Positions 23,772 through 35,223 of a stretch of DNA of 64,000 nt are shown here, piece after piece; within the stretch, counting starts at the first letter, position 1; every line of letters begins with the position of its first letter. A program made the translations under genes and the position numbers. Source of the DNA: Anthopleura xanthogrammica (Eukaryota > Cnidaria > Anthozoa > Actiniaria > Actiniidae); the NCBI GenBank assembly GCA_964019055.1, contig OZ025210.1:5450047-5514046 (forward strand). Direction: 5' to 3'. The notes below the pieces were generated by a model that was not told the origin of the DNA, searched no databases, and worked only from the letters and a program-made list of their open reading frames with translations.

Positions 23772-24896
23772 CACCTTGGCATGCTGTGGGTTCGTGATAA
23801 CCGAGCCCCTCTAAAACAAGTCCTATTTTCTTGGGCTAAAATTCATGGTTCCGACTCAGACAATAACGAACCGGCAATCACCGTTGCAGCAGTTTTCCCA
23901 GTGGAACTAAAATCTTGTCTCACAAACAACTACACAGTATCTTTTACTAAAGAGTACTACAAGGATTACGAGGCATTTTTTTTCCACATGATAGTAAAGA
24001 ATTGAAACAATTTATAATCAATTTTCAGCGATCGGAGTTTTACATTCTAAGATATTCTAGCTAATTTGTTGAGCTTGTGGGACATAGCAACCGTAACTAA
24101 GGGGAGTCGGAACCATGGATTATGACTTGAGAATTATTGGAATTTCCAGGCTGTTTTAGTGGTGTTGGGAACAAAGCGGCCAAAAATATATAGAGGGTCT
24201 CGATAAATCAGTAAACCATACCATAGTGTATTATATCAAACTCAATACATTATGTAGGCACATTGTCATAATACACAATCTCGGGCACACAGCAAGCCCA
24301 ACTAACATTTCGTACTTGAAATTTCGATAACTTGGGCTCCCTGTGTTTCGAGTTTCATATTTTGTCTAGTCCTCGTTCCCATTCCCTCCTCAGCTTTCAA
24401 GAAACGTAAGGCACTGGGAGCGAGGAAATGTTCTGTTCTGGTAACAGAAACGAGTGATCAAAACCTAGCTTGCTGTTGAAGTAAACCTCAACGGGTCGAA
24501 AAAAGTTTTTTTTTTTTCAATTTTAAACATTTTTTACTTAAACTTTTTGTGAAACGAAATAATTTTAAGAAAAAAGTTTTTTTTCTAGAAAAAAGAAATT
24601 TTCATTTAAGCGTGTCATTAAAGTCATGTATCCACACACGAGTGACACACCTAAAAACCGCATGCTACAAAAAGATTTAACGTGACTTGCAAAAAATCTT
24701 TAAAAAGTCACTATTTCAATTGTAAATACGCCCCCAAAAATATTCTTTGGATACAAATTCTTTTTGAGAAAATATTACTAATAATATTTTATTAGTATCA
24801 TAAAATAGATATTCATATGCACGCACAATTCTAATGACGTCATAAGGTGACATCACACAACCGCCATCTTGATTTCTGGATTGTGATTTTCACTGA

Positions 24897-25031
24897 CAGA
24901 CCTCTTGCAGCACTTCGGAATTCAGCTCAATTTGGAGGACAAAATAAAAGGTTTCCAATTCTCAGGAGAATTGGAACCTATTGTTTTTTCCTCCTAATTG
25001 AGCTGCTTTGACGTCACATGCAAGGGGTGTA
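24897..25031. mobile_element. Family A foldback MITE, copy A4
   Basis: CAGACCTCTTGCAGCAC, CAGCTCAATTTGGAGGAC, inverted TCCTCCTAATTGAGCTGC, TTTGACGTCACATGCAAGGG. Confidence 0.9.
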
Positions 25032-26026
25032 TTGAAAAGGTAAATATACCTTTATTACTGCACTTGTCTTTTTATACCAAGCCAAGATGGCTGTTGTGTG
25101 GTCTGAAGCCTTTTGTGAATCCCAAATCGGATATAAATGAAAATATTAAAATTGTTCACTTTAGTATATTGGTGTTTTTATCTTTTTGTATTCTTCGTTT
25201 GCACGTCACATCATCGCCGCCATGTTGGCGGTATTCAAACTTGTATTATAGCTTCCATTGTTTGTCATTTGACTCTCCTCGAGCTGATAATGCTTGCAAA
25301 TGATTCATTCGTTTATTCATTCGTTCGTTCGTTCGTCAGTTCGTCTTGTTTTCGGTGTTTTTCTCAAACTTCGCCAGCCTACCCGTATATTTCCAACAGT
25401 AGATTCAAGATGGGATTTGGCATCCACCCCTACCTACCTATAACGCAGGTTGTCAAGCATCTTTTATATTTTTGTTCTTTTTTTGCGGCAACGTTGACGC
25501 ATACTGATAGTCCTCGCTTGTCGACAGTGTTCTGATCCGGAACGATCAAAATTGTGACACAAGTCAAAAATCCGGTCTTAAACCATATGGCTTGCGCCAG
25601 GAATTCTCGTCTTTCGTAAATTGCCTAAACCTAATCTTTTTTGTCATCACGCATATTGGCGCCGGAAAAAAAAGGATCAATGTTCAAATTGGACATATAC
25701 TTTCTTAATATGTTATTTCGGTAGACTGAGTCTGAAAATGACTCCATTCTGGCGATCTCTGCTGGATTTTTTTCTTTTGAAAAGATTATGAAAAATCAAC
25801 CCGCTGAGGGATGGCTTGTGTTTTGACTGTTTCGTCTTTCATGTTTGCGATTAACAATCTCTTATGCGGAACGACCAACTCACAATCATTTGAAATTGCT
25901 TTACTTCAGGGCTTCAAAATTGATAGTGAGCATCTTTATATTCATCGAGTTTTACTGTAGAGGCATTTTTGGTTTGTTTGTTTATTGTTGTTATTATCTT
26001 TTGCGCGCGCGAGTTTCATTTTAATA

Positions 26027-26157
26027 TAGACCCCTTTTCACGTGACGTCAAAGTAGCTAAATTTAGACGACAAAACAAAAGAATTTCAATCTCCTGAGAA
26101 TTGGAATTGTTTTGTCCTCCAAATTCAGCTTAATTCCGACGTGCTGCAAGGGGTCTG
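26027..26157. mobile_element. Family A foldback MITE, copy A5 (inverted orientation)
   Basis: Begins TAGACCCCTTTTCACGTGAC with GTCAAAGTAGC and ends GTGCTGCAAGGGGTCT. Relative to the other copies it lies in the opposite direction. Confidence 0.88.
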
Positions 26158-26788
26158 TTTGAAGAAAGGCGAGAAAGGCGTACCATACGTGTGGTTTTGA
26201 CGCTGTAAGCATGTGCGGTTTTCATAAACACAATAAAATTCTAAGACCAGTAAACGGAACAAGAGGCTAAAGGATTATTTTCAGTGCATATAGTGCAAAG
26301 CAAGAAATCGAAGAGGCTAGTGCGTAAGCTAGCTCCCCTTTTTTGTCATGACCACCCCCCTCTCTATTTCTAGCCCAGGGTTCCTCCTGCTTTGCTGTGC
26401 AGTGTCTTCCCTAGGAGAACACATCAGTTTTTAATTAAAGACGGATAATATCGCGGAGTTTCAGTTGAGGCCAATTTTTTTCGTTTTGGTTTTCGGATCA
26501 ATCAAGCGAGAACGCCAACGGCTAGTACGCTATCAATTAATCATGTTTCCCACAGCACAAGCGAGCGTGACACAGAACAAACCGCAGTCATGACTGATTT
26601 TCATTCATTCACGTCATTTGGTATGTCTGTCATTGAGACGGCAATGCCGATGTTTTACCGCTACGCTGCTTGATATCACTTTCATATCGCGATCTTCTCG
26701 CATGAAACCATTTGGAACACCCTCGTCTATCGTTTACTAAACACAACACGGTCGTTTCCTTACGAGCAGTCGGTAATATCTCGTACAG

Positions 26789-29700
26789 ATGCCTGGAAAG
26801 AAGAAAGAATTGATCGTAGCTATTGACTTCGGTACTACGTATAGTGGATTCGCGTTCGCTCCCGTCAATGCCGTCGAAGAGTCTGACATTTGTGTTTTCC
26901 GTGGTTGGGGACGAGGACAAGGTTTCAGCTTTTTCAAAACACCGACATGTGTATTGCTAACACCTGAAGGAGATTTCTACAAGTTTGGCCATGCTGCTGT
27001 CGAAACCTATGCCAAGCACTTGGCGAGAAGCGAAGGACAAGAGTTACTCTACTTTGATCGGTTCAAACTCGTTCTCTACAACACAAAGGTTAGTTCAAAT
27101 CAGCATAATAATCTACCTATTTATCAATAGCAATTGCAGGGTTCTTTGGGATTCTTTTTTAGTGAAAAATATTAAATATTTGTGAGTACGTTTCTCGTCT
27201 ACGGACTTCAGTTTATTTGCGACGGAGCTTGGTTTAAGATTTAAGTCGTCAGCCTAAGAGAGTCGAATCATATACACACACTGACAATTTCTATTCGAAA
27301 CTTAATGAGCCGCAGCGAATTTTAATAGGATCAAAAGAAAACAATTATATTTTGAGGCCACCGAAAGGTCCTTCTAGACTTTTCTGTGTAATATTCACCC
27401 CAAGCCCTTTTCTTATTTAAATAACCTAGATAGAGTAAGATTAATATATTTAGAAATGATCATGTACACCATTATTATCGGTCAAAATATCAAATATCTG
27501 TCTCGTGTCTATCAGCCTAGAAATTTGTAAGCTAACACTCGAGAGTTCTTTGCCTTGTCCTTGTATTTATAAGTGCGTGTAATGACATAGATATTCTAAT
27601 TTCGCGTGCAGAAAACTCATCTCTTCTCTACATAATCAACACCTTCGATAATGTGTTATAAAATTTTGAGATCTTTCTGTTGTCGACGTCGAAAAAAATG
27701 CGAAAATATAACCTTTGAGATTGGGGTTCAATTATCTTGACTGATCTACAGCATCACAGGCTAATATTTATGACACTGTGAAATTATTTTTGCCCTGTGG
27801 CCATTCGAAAATATACCAAAATTTTGCTGTTTAAGGAATTGATCTATGGCACCCCTACCAGGTGCCCAATTTCCGGTGTTTTTGTTATGTTTCTTATTGT
27901 TAAAACAAGAAATAGCAATGATATGTTATTAAGTGTTATTTACTGTATGGAATATAAAGCATTTATCAACTTTATTGTTTGCCTTTTGGACATAGTTCAT
28001 TGACAACTTGAAGCTTTTCCCGTCACTTTTGTGTACATATTTTTGTATGTCCTTGGATTATTTGTTGTCTCTCTTTTATTTACTGTTTACTTTATCAATT
28101 AAGATGGTTTAAAATCCAATTTAAGAGAAACCTTTTTGAATTTTTAAATATTTTTTATCGAGATTCCAATATATCTCCACTGGAGATGAAATCACGTAAT
28201 TATCCGTGACAGCGTCTAGACTGAGTAACGCAATACCGAGCATATACATAGATTGTACATTTGAAGAGTTGAAGACTTAGATATGTTATCAATTATCAAC
28301 ACATCTTTCTGGTTTCAGAGTTCAATATCTCTTAACTGAGTTAATGGTACCTTCTAGAATATATTTTTTTAATTTGAATTGCAAATTAACCTTGTTCGGG
28401 GGAAGTTGGTGACGAAACCGTTTCACCTTCGTGAAATAATCGTGGCGTGTTCGTATACAATTCGGAAGTCATGGCTACCACTAGGGATGAGAAAATTAAG
28501 AGAAAATACTACGCTTCTCAGTTTTAAATATTTTAATGTTATAGATAACGATTATGAGGGGGACACATATGAATTCTTGAACTGGGCTTCCTTGGTTCAG
28601 CCTTATCCTGAATCCCGCTATCATATTAGTACAGCGGGCTCTTAATTATGATGTGTTATGTCGTGTATCTGGGAGAATGAGGTTTATGGATAGGGGCAGC
28701 GAAAGGAACTGAAAAGTGGGAGGGAGGGCTGAATTAGTCAAAATTACATCCAATTTAAACTGGGGGGCCTCTACGATCCTTGCCCCCCAGGTCCGCCGCC
28801 AACGATGGAAGGACTGAAAAAAAACATTAACGCAGAGGGGAGGGGTTAGGAATTAAGGCTGCATAAATGCTAAGCTGATCCGCCCCCGAAATAAAATGTC
28901 ATGAAAAGGGCGGATGTATTTTAAGATACAGATCATTATATCAATAGAAATATGTGAAATTCTTTGAAGAAAAGGTTGGCCAATCCGCCTTTTGTCCACC
29001 TCTAGAATGTCAGGTAGTCGTCAGAGACCGCACGCTTCCTTCCTCACTGGCACAGTTCGATCTTAGTGGCACGTCGAACTATAAACTTCGTAAAAGATGC
29101 TCAAAACGATCTTTAACATGAATAACACTTAAAATCTAAAATAGCTAAGGGGTAAAATTCCTTGTTAAAGATCGAAAAGATTAAAACATAATAGTCTCGT
29201 GTGGACCGTGTCAAGTGGGTACTTCTGTTTTTACGCTGAAACAATATTTACATGAGTTAACTACATTGAAAATGAGAAGGAATTTCACAGACGAACCGAT
29301 TGGAACTGCTTATGACAAATCCTTAGTGTCATCAGCATCGCATTTTGGTGCTTTAAATTTCAATTTTTTTCGCATTTGGTATATATTTTCAGTTGATACC
29401 TTTGATTTGTTAAGAACGTGTTCGTTCGCGATGTGGATGAATGAAGAGTGCTGAAAGTTGGCTGATTTTGAAGTGGATGTGTTCCGAATGACTGGCACTC
29501 CCGCAGACAGCCAACCGTCTGTTTACTCCAACGGAATCTTTCTACCACGAAAAAAAAAATTTTAACTTCAAGATTAAATTATTTCGAGAGAATAAATTAT
29601 CTCAGAAGAAGCTAATAAAACCTGTGGTATGATCACAGCAGGCAATGTGCGCGAGCCAAAACAGGACTCAAGAATAGCCTTAAGGCGAAAATCATGTGAA

Positions 29701-32700
29701 AACCTTATGTCTGTGATAAAGATAGCTTATAAACCCAATTCAAACGTCGATCTTTTCATAAACAGAGCCTAATGACATCAAAGAAGACGGCCCTATTGTC
29801 CATTGTCGTTTGAATTCTCAATGCGTTCGGCTCATGAGAAGATAGACATTTGAACTGGATCTTACTGTCTTGCATACTCTAGAAAGTACCAGTAAGCCCA
29901 GTAATTACCATCATCGCCGCGAGAAACCAACGTGGGGGGCTTTGAATCATGGTGTTTTGACATGGTGTGTTTCTAAATTAAGGTCGTTTCTTCGTCAACA
30001 TCTCCAGGAATGAAATTACTTTAATTGTTTGCGTTTGGAGTTGTAATTAAAAGATTCTGTGGAGTGGAAATGATTTTTGACGTCCTATATGAGTTGAGTT
30101 TGTTAGTCTAATTGATCACCGAGGTGATCCAAGTTGTTTGGGTTCTCTTATGTTTCTTTGACGGGTTACCTGTGGTGTGTAGATTGATGTGCCGATCAAG
30201 AATGACTGAGAAAGAGTTAGCCATGCCGTGAATTGGATCAGCCCAGAGGTTGTTTCAGGGTTTGATCTGTGAGTTAGCCGTGCCCTGACTTAGATCAGCC
30301 CAGAGGTTGTTTCAGGGTTCAATCTGTGAGTTAGCCGTGCCCTGACCTAGATCAGCCAAGAGGTTGTTTCAGGGTTCAATCTGTGAGTTAGCCGTGCCCT
30401 GACCTAGATCAGCCCAGAGGTTGTTTCAGGGATTGATAAGGTTTGAATAAGGGGAACGGTGTCTAACTTTGTATCGTTATTTTCTAGTCGTTGAACCAAG
30501 AGACTCGCATCAAAGCTGCCAACGGACGTACAGTCCGTGCACTAGACCTCTTCGCAGTGTGCCTTGCCTACCTTCGTCAGATGGCCATGGATACCATCAA
30601 TAATGCATACCTGGGCAAAAACGGAAAACACGCAAACAAGTACGACGTAAGCCAGGTTCAATGGGTGCTGACTGTACCTGCTATCTGGGAACCCACTGCC
30701 AAGGGATTCATGCGGGAAGCTGCATACATGGTTAGTAAGATACACAACATTAAAAATCTTTCAAAATTCATCTATGCTATTGTTGATAGACACAGCTTCA
30801 ATTAAAGTATTAGACTTAATTGAATTCGACTTAACGGCTTATCTCGGATATGAAGTAATTGACCTTTAGGGGGAAAAGTATGGAAATAGAACGTATGATT
30901 GTCTCAGAATATGTATAGCATTTCTAATCTTGATTACCAAAAGCGCACGAGTTATTTAAGATCAATAGTAAGGAATTCGATTGGTGTTTTCCATGGGAAT
31001 AAAGAGTGCGCAAATGAGGTTATCAGTTGCACTAATTCAGTATAAGAAGTTACGCAACATCGCTAACCTTTTAAGAAATATTATCCAGGAAGAAAAAGCG
31101 CGAAAATTCCAGCAGCAAAACAACATGCTCTTGAAATATGGTACGGAAATATGCTTTTTTTATTTATTTTTTAAGAATTCAGTGCTTATAAGGTGACTCT
31201 CTGACTCTGCGCAGTAGGGATAAGAAGTACTAGCGCAAGAACTGTTGATGTATTGCAGTATGTGATAGAACAGATTTCGTATGACTGTGATAAACATACG
31301 GTACGGACCTGCCATGCCTTGACCGTGATGGTGCCGTCGACACTAGAGAAAATAAATGCTTGTTTTCTCCGAGTATACAAAAAATTTCGTGGGTATACTT
31401 TTGTGAGACCAAGATACTGTATTGATAAAGGCAATATGAAAGAATTAGCCTTAAGTTTCAAGAACTGATCTTAAGTTTTGGCAATTTGTAAAGACTATTC
31501 TTCAGGCAAGTGTGAAAGTCAAATTTGAATATTTTTACAATAGCACGAAGACGCTTTCGACTAATTTGCATACGGACTTAGAGCATGCGCAGACGTTTTT
31601 CACGCGTGTCGGTGCCGTCTCCTAGCATTCTGATAAAACGAACAGCGACCTTGCGCACGCTATGTGATTGGTCGAGCGGATATCGTCACTGCCGTGCCGT
31701 AACCGTATCATGTGACGTGACTTTTCAGTCATACGAAATCTGCTCTAGTGTTGGTAAAGTGCGACAGCTCGTAATTGAGCAAAACTTCTACAGTGCATTG
31801 CGCATTGATACCCCGACAGGCGCAGATGCTTTCTATAGACTTAGGCACAAACTGAGTAATGTTTGATTGTGATACAGGGAGGAATGGGATCCCCTGATGA
31901 TCCGGATCAACTAATGATCGCATTGGAACCCGAGGCAGCCTCGTTCTACTGCAAACGGCTACAAATGAAGGACTTTCTGGGGGAGACAGGGGAAGAACTT
32001 GTCAATGAGGTGCTGAGAAAATCTTCTGGTTCGTACATGGTGGTGGATAATGGAGGTGAGAAATGTTCCCGCGCGGTTCTTACCGCAAAAAGCTATAATT
32101 TATATGACCAAAAATCTAGCCCCAGCAGTAGAAGAGGTACTGTGTAATCCCCCCAAAATTATCGTTACATTACAGTCTCGTACCCAGAGTTCCTCGGGAA
32201 CTAATGTAACTAATGCTAAAATGGCGGAATTTGTTCGATGCTCAGAAGATTTTGGGTTTAGGAAACTTTGCGCATAAAATTCCCGAAGGCTCTGCTGTAT
32301 ATCCTTGACATGCGCAATAACCGTTCTCCGCGCACGTGATTTCTTACCCTGCTACAACTTCTATTGCAGCTCACTGATCATTCTGTCTGTATTTTATAGG
32401 AGGGACATTAGATATCACAGTACATCAAATCCAGAAGGATGGTACAATAAAAGAAATCCACTCCCCTGTGGGAGGCCAGCTGGGAGGAATACTAGTGGAC
32501 AGTGAGTTTATTGGCCTGCTAAAGAGAATCTTTGGCGAGGATTTTATCAATTTATTTCAACGTGATTACCCGAATGATTGGCAAAAGATCATGAGTGACT
32601 TCGAGATCCAAAAGCGCGCGGAACACGGAGTGGACAATGATGAATTGAGCATCGTTCTTCCATTCAAATTCGTCGAATCATACAGTCGTATTATTGGTAC

Positions 32701-33478
32701 AGATGACAACATAAATGAAAACCTACGACTGTACTATACCAAGGGCGAGGTCAGCGTAGGGGCAGGATATCTTTACGTCGATTTAGAAATTATAGAAACA
32801 TTTTACAAGGATGTGATTAAAAAGACTGTGGACATGCTAAGCAGTCTTCTACGTAATGAGAAACTGGCAGAAGTCAAGACAATGTTTCTTGTAGGAGGAT
32901 TCTCTCAAGCGCTACCACTAAGAAAGGCCATTGTAGATTCATTTCCTGAAATGAGAATCTTAACACCAAGAGAGAGCGAATTAGCGATCATGAAAGGGGC
33001 GGTGACGTTCGCTCAGAACCCGAACATTTTGTCCGCACGCGTTATGGCAAAGACGTACGGGATTGATATCAACGAACAGTTCTGCCCTGAGAAACACCCG
33101 GTTGAAAAGCGTACCAACATTGAAGGGGTGTTCTTCTGTGAGGATGTATTCGACGCTCTTGTCCGTGAAGACGAAGAGGTCAAAGTAGGTGAAAAGCGTA
33201 CTTTCTTCTTCTCACCAGTTCATCCTCAACAAACAGTGGCAAGGCTCAAATTCTTCAGCAGCCAGAAACGTGATGTGCTGTTCATCACAGACCCTGATGT
33301 CGAGGCTGAGAATGTCGAGTTTGAAGTCATCAGCCCAGATGTCAGTAAAGGAATCGAGAGAAAGATAGCACTCGATGTGTACTTTGGAGGAACGGAAATC
33401 AAAGTCAGTGCTATGGACGTCACTTCCGGTAGCTCGGCCAAGGCATCTTTGAGACTGGTAACCAAAGGGTCTATGTAG
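26789..33478 (+). CDS. HSPA12-like atypical Hsp70 family ATPase
   Basis: Cytosolic actin-fold ATPase of the HSPA12A/B type, a group expanded in many marine invertebrates; the client is unknown. Exons 26789-27088, 30488-30730, 31878-32055 and 32400-33478 join to 599 codons plus TAG. Visible motifs: phosphate-1 loop IDFGTTYSGFAF (residues ~11-22), phosphate-2 loop VDNGGGTLDITV made across the exon 3/4 junction, EPEAASFYC typical of HSPA12, and adenosine motif FLVGGFSQALPLRKAI. Human HSPA12 proteins are about 675-686 aa, so this is somewhat shorter, mainly at the N-terminus. The C-terminal part shows no recognisable Hsp70 substrate-binding domain or EEVD end. The start codon is the first ATG ahead of the phosphate loop; an upstream noncoding exon cannot be excluded. 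Confidence 0.92.
27089..30487 (+). other. HSPA12-like intron 1 (3.4 kb)
   Basis: Mostly AT-rich unique sequence. It carries the 57-bp minisatellite array 2 near its 3' end. No exon-like stretch with splice sites was found. Confidence 0.6.
30221..30440 (-). repeat. 57-bp minisatellite, array 2 (about 4 copies, reverse)
   Basis: Units read GATCTGTGAGTTAGCC, GTGCCCTGACTTAGATCAGC and CCAGAGGTTGTTTCAGGGTT, the reverse complement of array 1. It ends about 45 bp before the acceptor of HSPA12-like exon 2. Confidence 0.95.
31269..31745. mobile_element. Family D element, copy D2, with terminal inverted repeats
   Basis: Left end AACAGATTTCGTATGACTGT and right end CAGTCATACGAAATCTG form terminal inverted repeats about 475 bp apart. 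Next to them lie CCATGCCTTGACCGTG and CACTGCCGTGCCGTAACCG. In HSPA12-like intron 30731-31877. Confidence 0.7.
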
Positions 33479-33889
33479 TATGGTGTTGGCCTAAATGGAA
33501 TTTTGATTGATAGATTTGGTTTTGAAAATTGTTTTATCACAGGAGAAATGACATGTTTGTGTATTGGATGTGTGTGTGTTGTGTTTTAAAAGTTGAAAAA
33601 CTTAGCAGGATTGGCCATTTGCACAATGCAAATGAAAAAAAATGAATTTATGATTTTCATTTAATTGCTCAAAGAACCTGTGATTTGAAACTTACAGCAC
33701 CTACAGTGCCTTTCGGTTGTTCCTATGACAACTACAGTAGTATAAACTGTCGTCACCAATGCAGCTTTAAAATGGTTGCTACGGTGACTGTTGAATGGCT
33801 CTAAATTTAATGAATGAACTGGAAGCCACTTTGTGGAGATTTCACTACTAAATCTCATCTGGTTCTTTCCAGTCTTGGCATTAGCAACA

Positions 33890-33895
33890 AATAAA
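33890..33895 (+). terminator. Candidate poly(A) signal for the HSPA12-like gene
   Basis: AATAAA about 410 nt after the stop codon, the first canonical hexamer I found downstream. Confidence 0.45.
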
Positions 33896-34107
33896 TAGAC
33901 TGAAGTTACGTCATACGAGATTTCAATTATTATAGTAAATGATGAAGATTATTTAACTGAATCAGCTCGTAACTGCTGAGTAAAAGATATTCTTTATAAT
34001 TTGAAGATTATGGAAGTGCTATATCCTCCATCTTACAAATGACCCCACAAAACTATATGGAATTGCAAAATCAAAATATATACCTCGTAATGTTTTCCCA
34101 CTTTAGA

Positions 34108-34236
34108 CGACATGTCATTCCCTAGGGTATCATTTCTTTGTTTAACAGTTGCACATAAGAAGACACATGAATATGGATACAACTCATACAAAGAATCTTA
34201 TTCTCAAGAGAATGACACATGGTCTGAAATAGGAAA
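34108..34236. mobile_element. Family C element, copy C2
   Basis: CATGTCATTCCCTAGGGTAT, CTTTGTTTAACAGTTGCACA, AGACACATGAATATGGATAC, and a right end GAGAATGACACATGG. Reverse complement of the blocks at 11575-11690. Short related ends also occur near 8320 and 19456. Confidence 0.7.
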
Positions 34237-34481
34237 AAAACATTATGCCCAAGCTATAGAAAAGTGTAAAATATGAAATAGCATAAGCAGTTAGACTGCT
34301 GAATATTGTTGGCACTAAAAAGTCCATACTTATCAAAGCAGGATTGATCTAGGTAAAATAAATGAAACACTTGTGTATTGAAAAAAATAGTAAATTGATG
34401 ATTTAACTCATAAATAATATCAGAATACTCCGACTTGAGTTTATAAACATTTTAAACTTGTTTGTAAAAATAAAGAGGGTT

Positions 34482-34605
34482 GAGACCCCTTGCAGTACAT
34501 TGGAATGCAGCTCAATTTGGAGGAGTTCCAATTCTCAGGAATTTGAAATTCTTTTGTTTTGTCCTCCAAATTGAGCTGCTTTGACATCACGTGAAAAGGG
34601 GTCTA
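34482..34605. mobile_element. Family A foldback MITE, copy A6
   Basis: GAGACCCCTTGCAGTACATT, CAGCTCAATTTGGAGGA, inverted TCCTCCAAATTGAGCTGCTT, and ending AAAAGGGGTCTA. Confidence 0.92.
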
Positions 34606-34958
34606 CATATAAAGAATGAAAGTAAATTAAAAACGTAATATTTTGTAAATGAATCAAATATAAGTGATCTCCTAGGACAGAATAAAAACCACATGAATAC
34701 TGATAGTAGAACAGTTTTAAATTCAGCTTTGAGCCAGAACACTTAATTTAGCATTTAAAGACAAATAAAAAAGGGCTGTGTTGGTATGAACCTTTCTCAC
34801 ATGGAAATACTTTATGACATGTTTACGCAGGGTTAAACAAACGTCTTTATTGTCATGAGAATAAACATGGTGCCTGGAAAAGGTTTATCACCTTTAAAAG
34901 TCTTCAACAAATGACTCAAAATGTGAAATCCAAATCGATCATATATCTTCAAGGGGTT

Positions 34959-34964
34959 TTTATT
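34959..34964 (-). terminator. Candidate poly(A) signal for EI24
   Basis: TTTATT on the plus strand (AATAAA in the EI24 direction), about 160 nt after the EI24 stop. Another copy lies at 34846-34851. Confidence 0.4.
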
Positions 34965-35086
34965 GATGGTTATTTTTACAATATTAGCAAAAGAATCTTT
35001 AAAATCTTTGGGTTTTTTGGGGGGAGGAGTCTGTTAGAGAGAATGGACATGGTCTAGAATTGGAACAATTTGGTGGACCAGTAAAC

Positions 35087-35223
35087 TTATGGAATACCTT
35101 GTTCATTAACCATACCACATGTCATGAGGGAGGGGAGGTAGGAGACTGGTTTTGTACATCTGGTTGTTGTGGTCTTGACTTAGATGTTGATTTATGGAAT
35201 ACCTTGTTGGTTAACCATACCAC
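35087..35223. repeat. 32-bp duplication of an EI24 last-exon segment in the 3' UTR
   Basis: TTATGGAATACCTTGTT with a following TTAACCATACCAC occurs in the coding exon (35192-35223) and again 105 bp away beyond the stop codon (35087-35118), with two mismatches. Confidence 0.8.

Larger units (their letters stand above)
23772..26788. other. Intergenic region MEGF8 to HSPA12-like
   Basis: Contains the MEGF8 3' UTR, two family A elements (24897-25031 and 26027-26157) and a short TTCG microsatellite near 25310-25340. I see no further exon. I did not find a convincing AATAAA in the first 400 bp after the MEGF8 stop. Confidence 0.6.
33479..35121. other. Convergent 3' region between HSPA12-like and EI24
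   Basis: Both genes end here. It holds a family C element (34108-34236), family A copy A6 and EI24 3' UTR candidates. No further coding exon seen. Confidence 0.6.

Noticed and set aside
23781..24005. Small 74-codon frame after the MEGF8 stop
   Set aside because: No domain or start context; best read as 3' UTR.
26789..33478. Canonical stress-inducible Hsp70
   Set aside because: The ATPase motifs are of HSPA12 type, introns are present, and the substrate-binding domain and EEVD end are missing.
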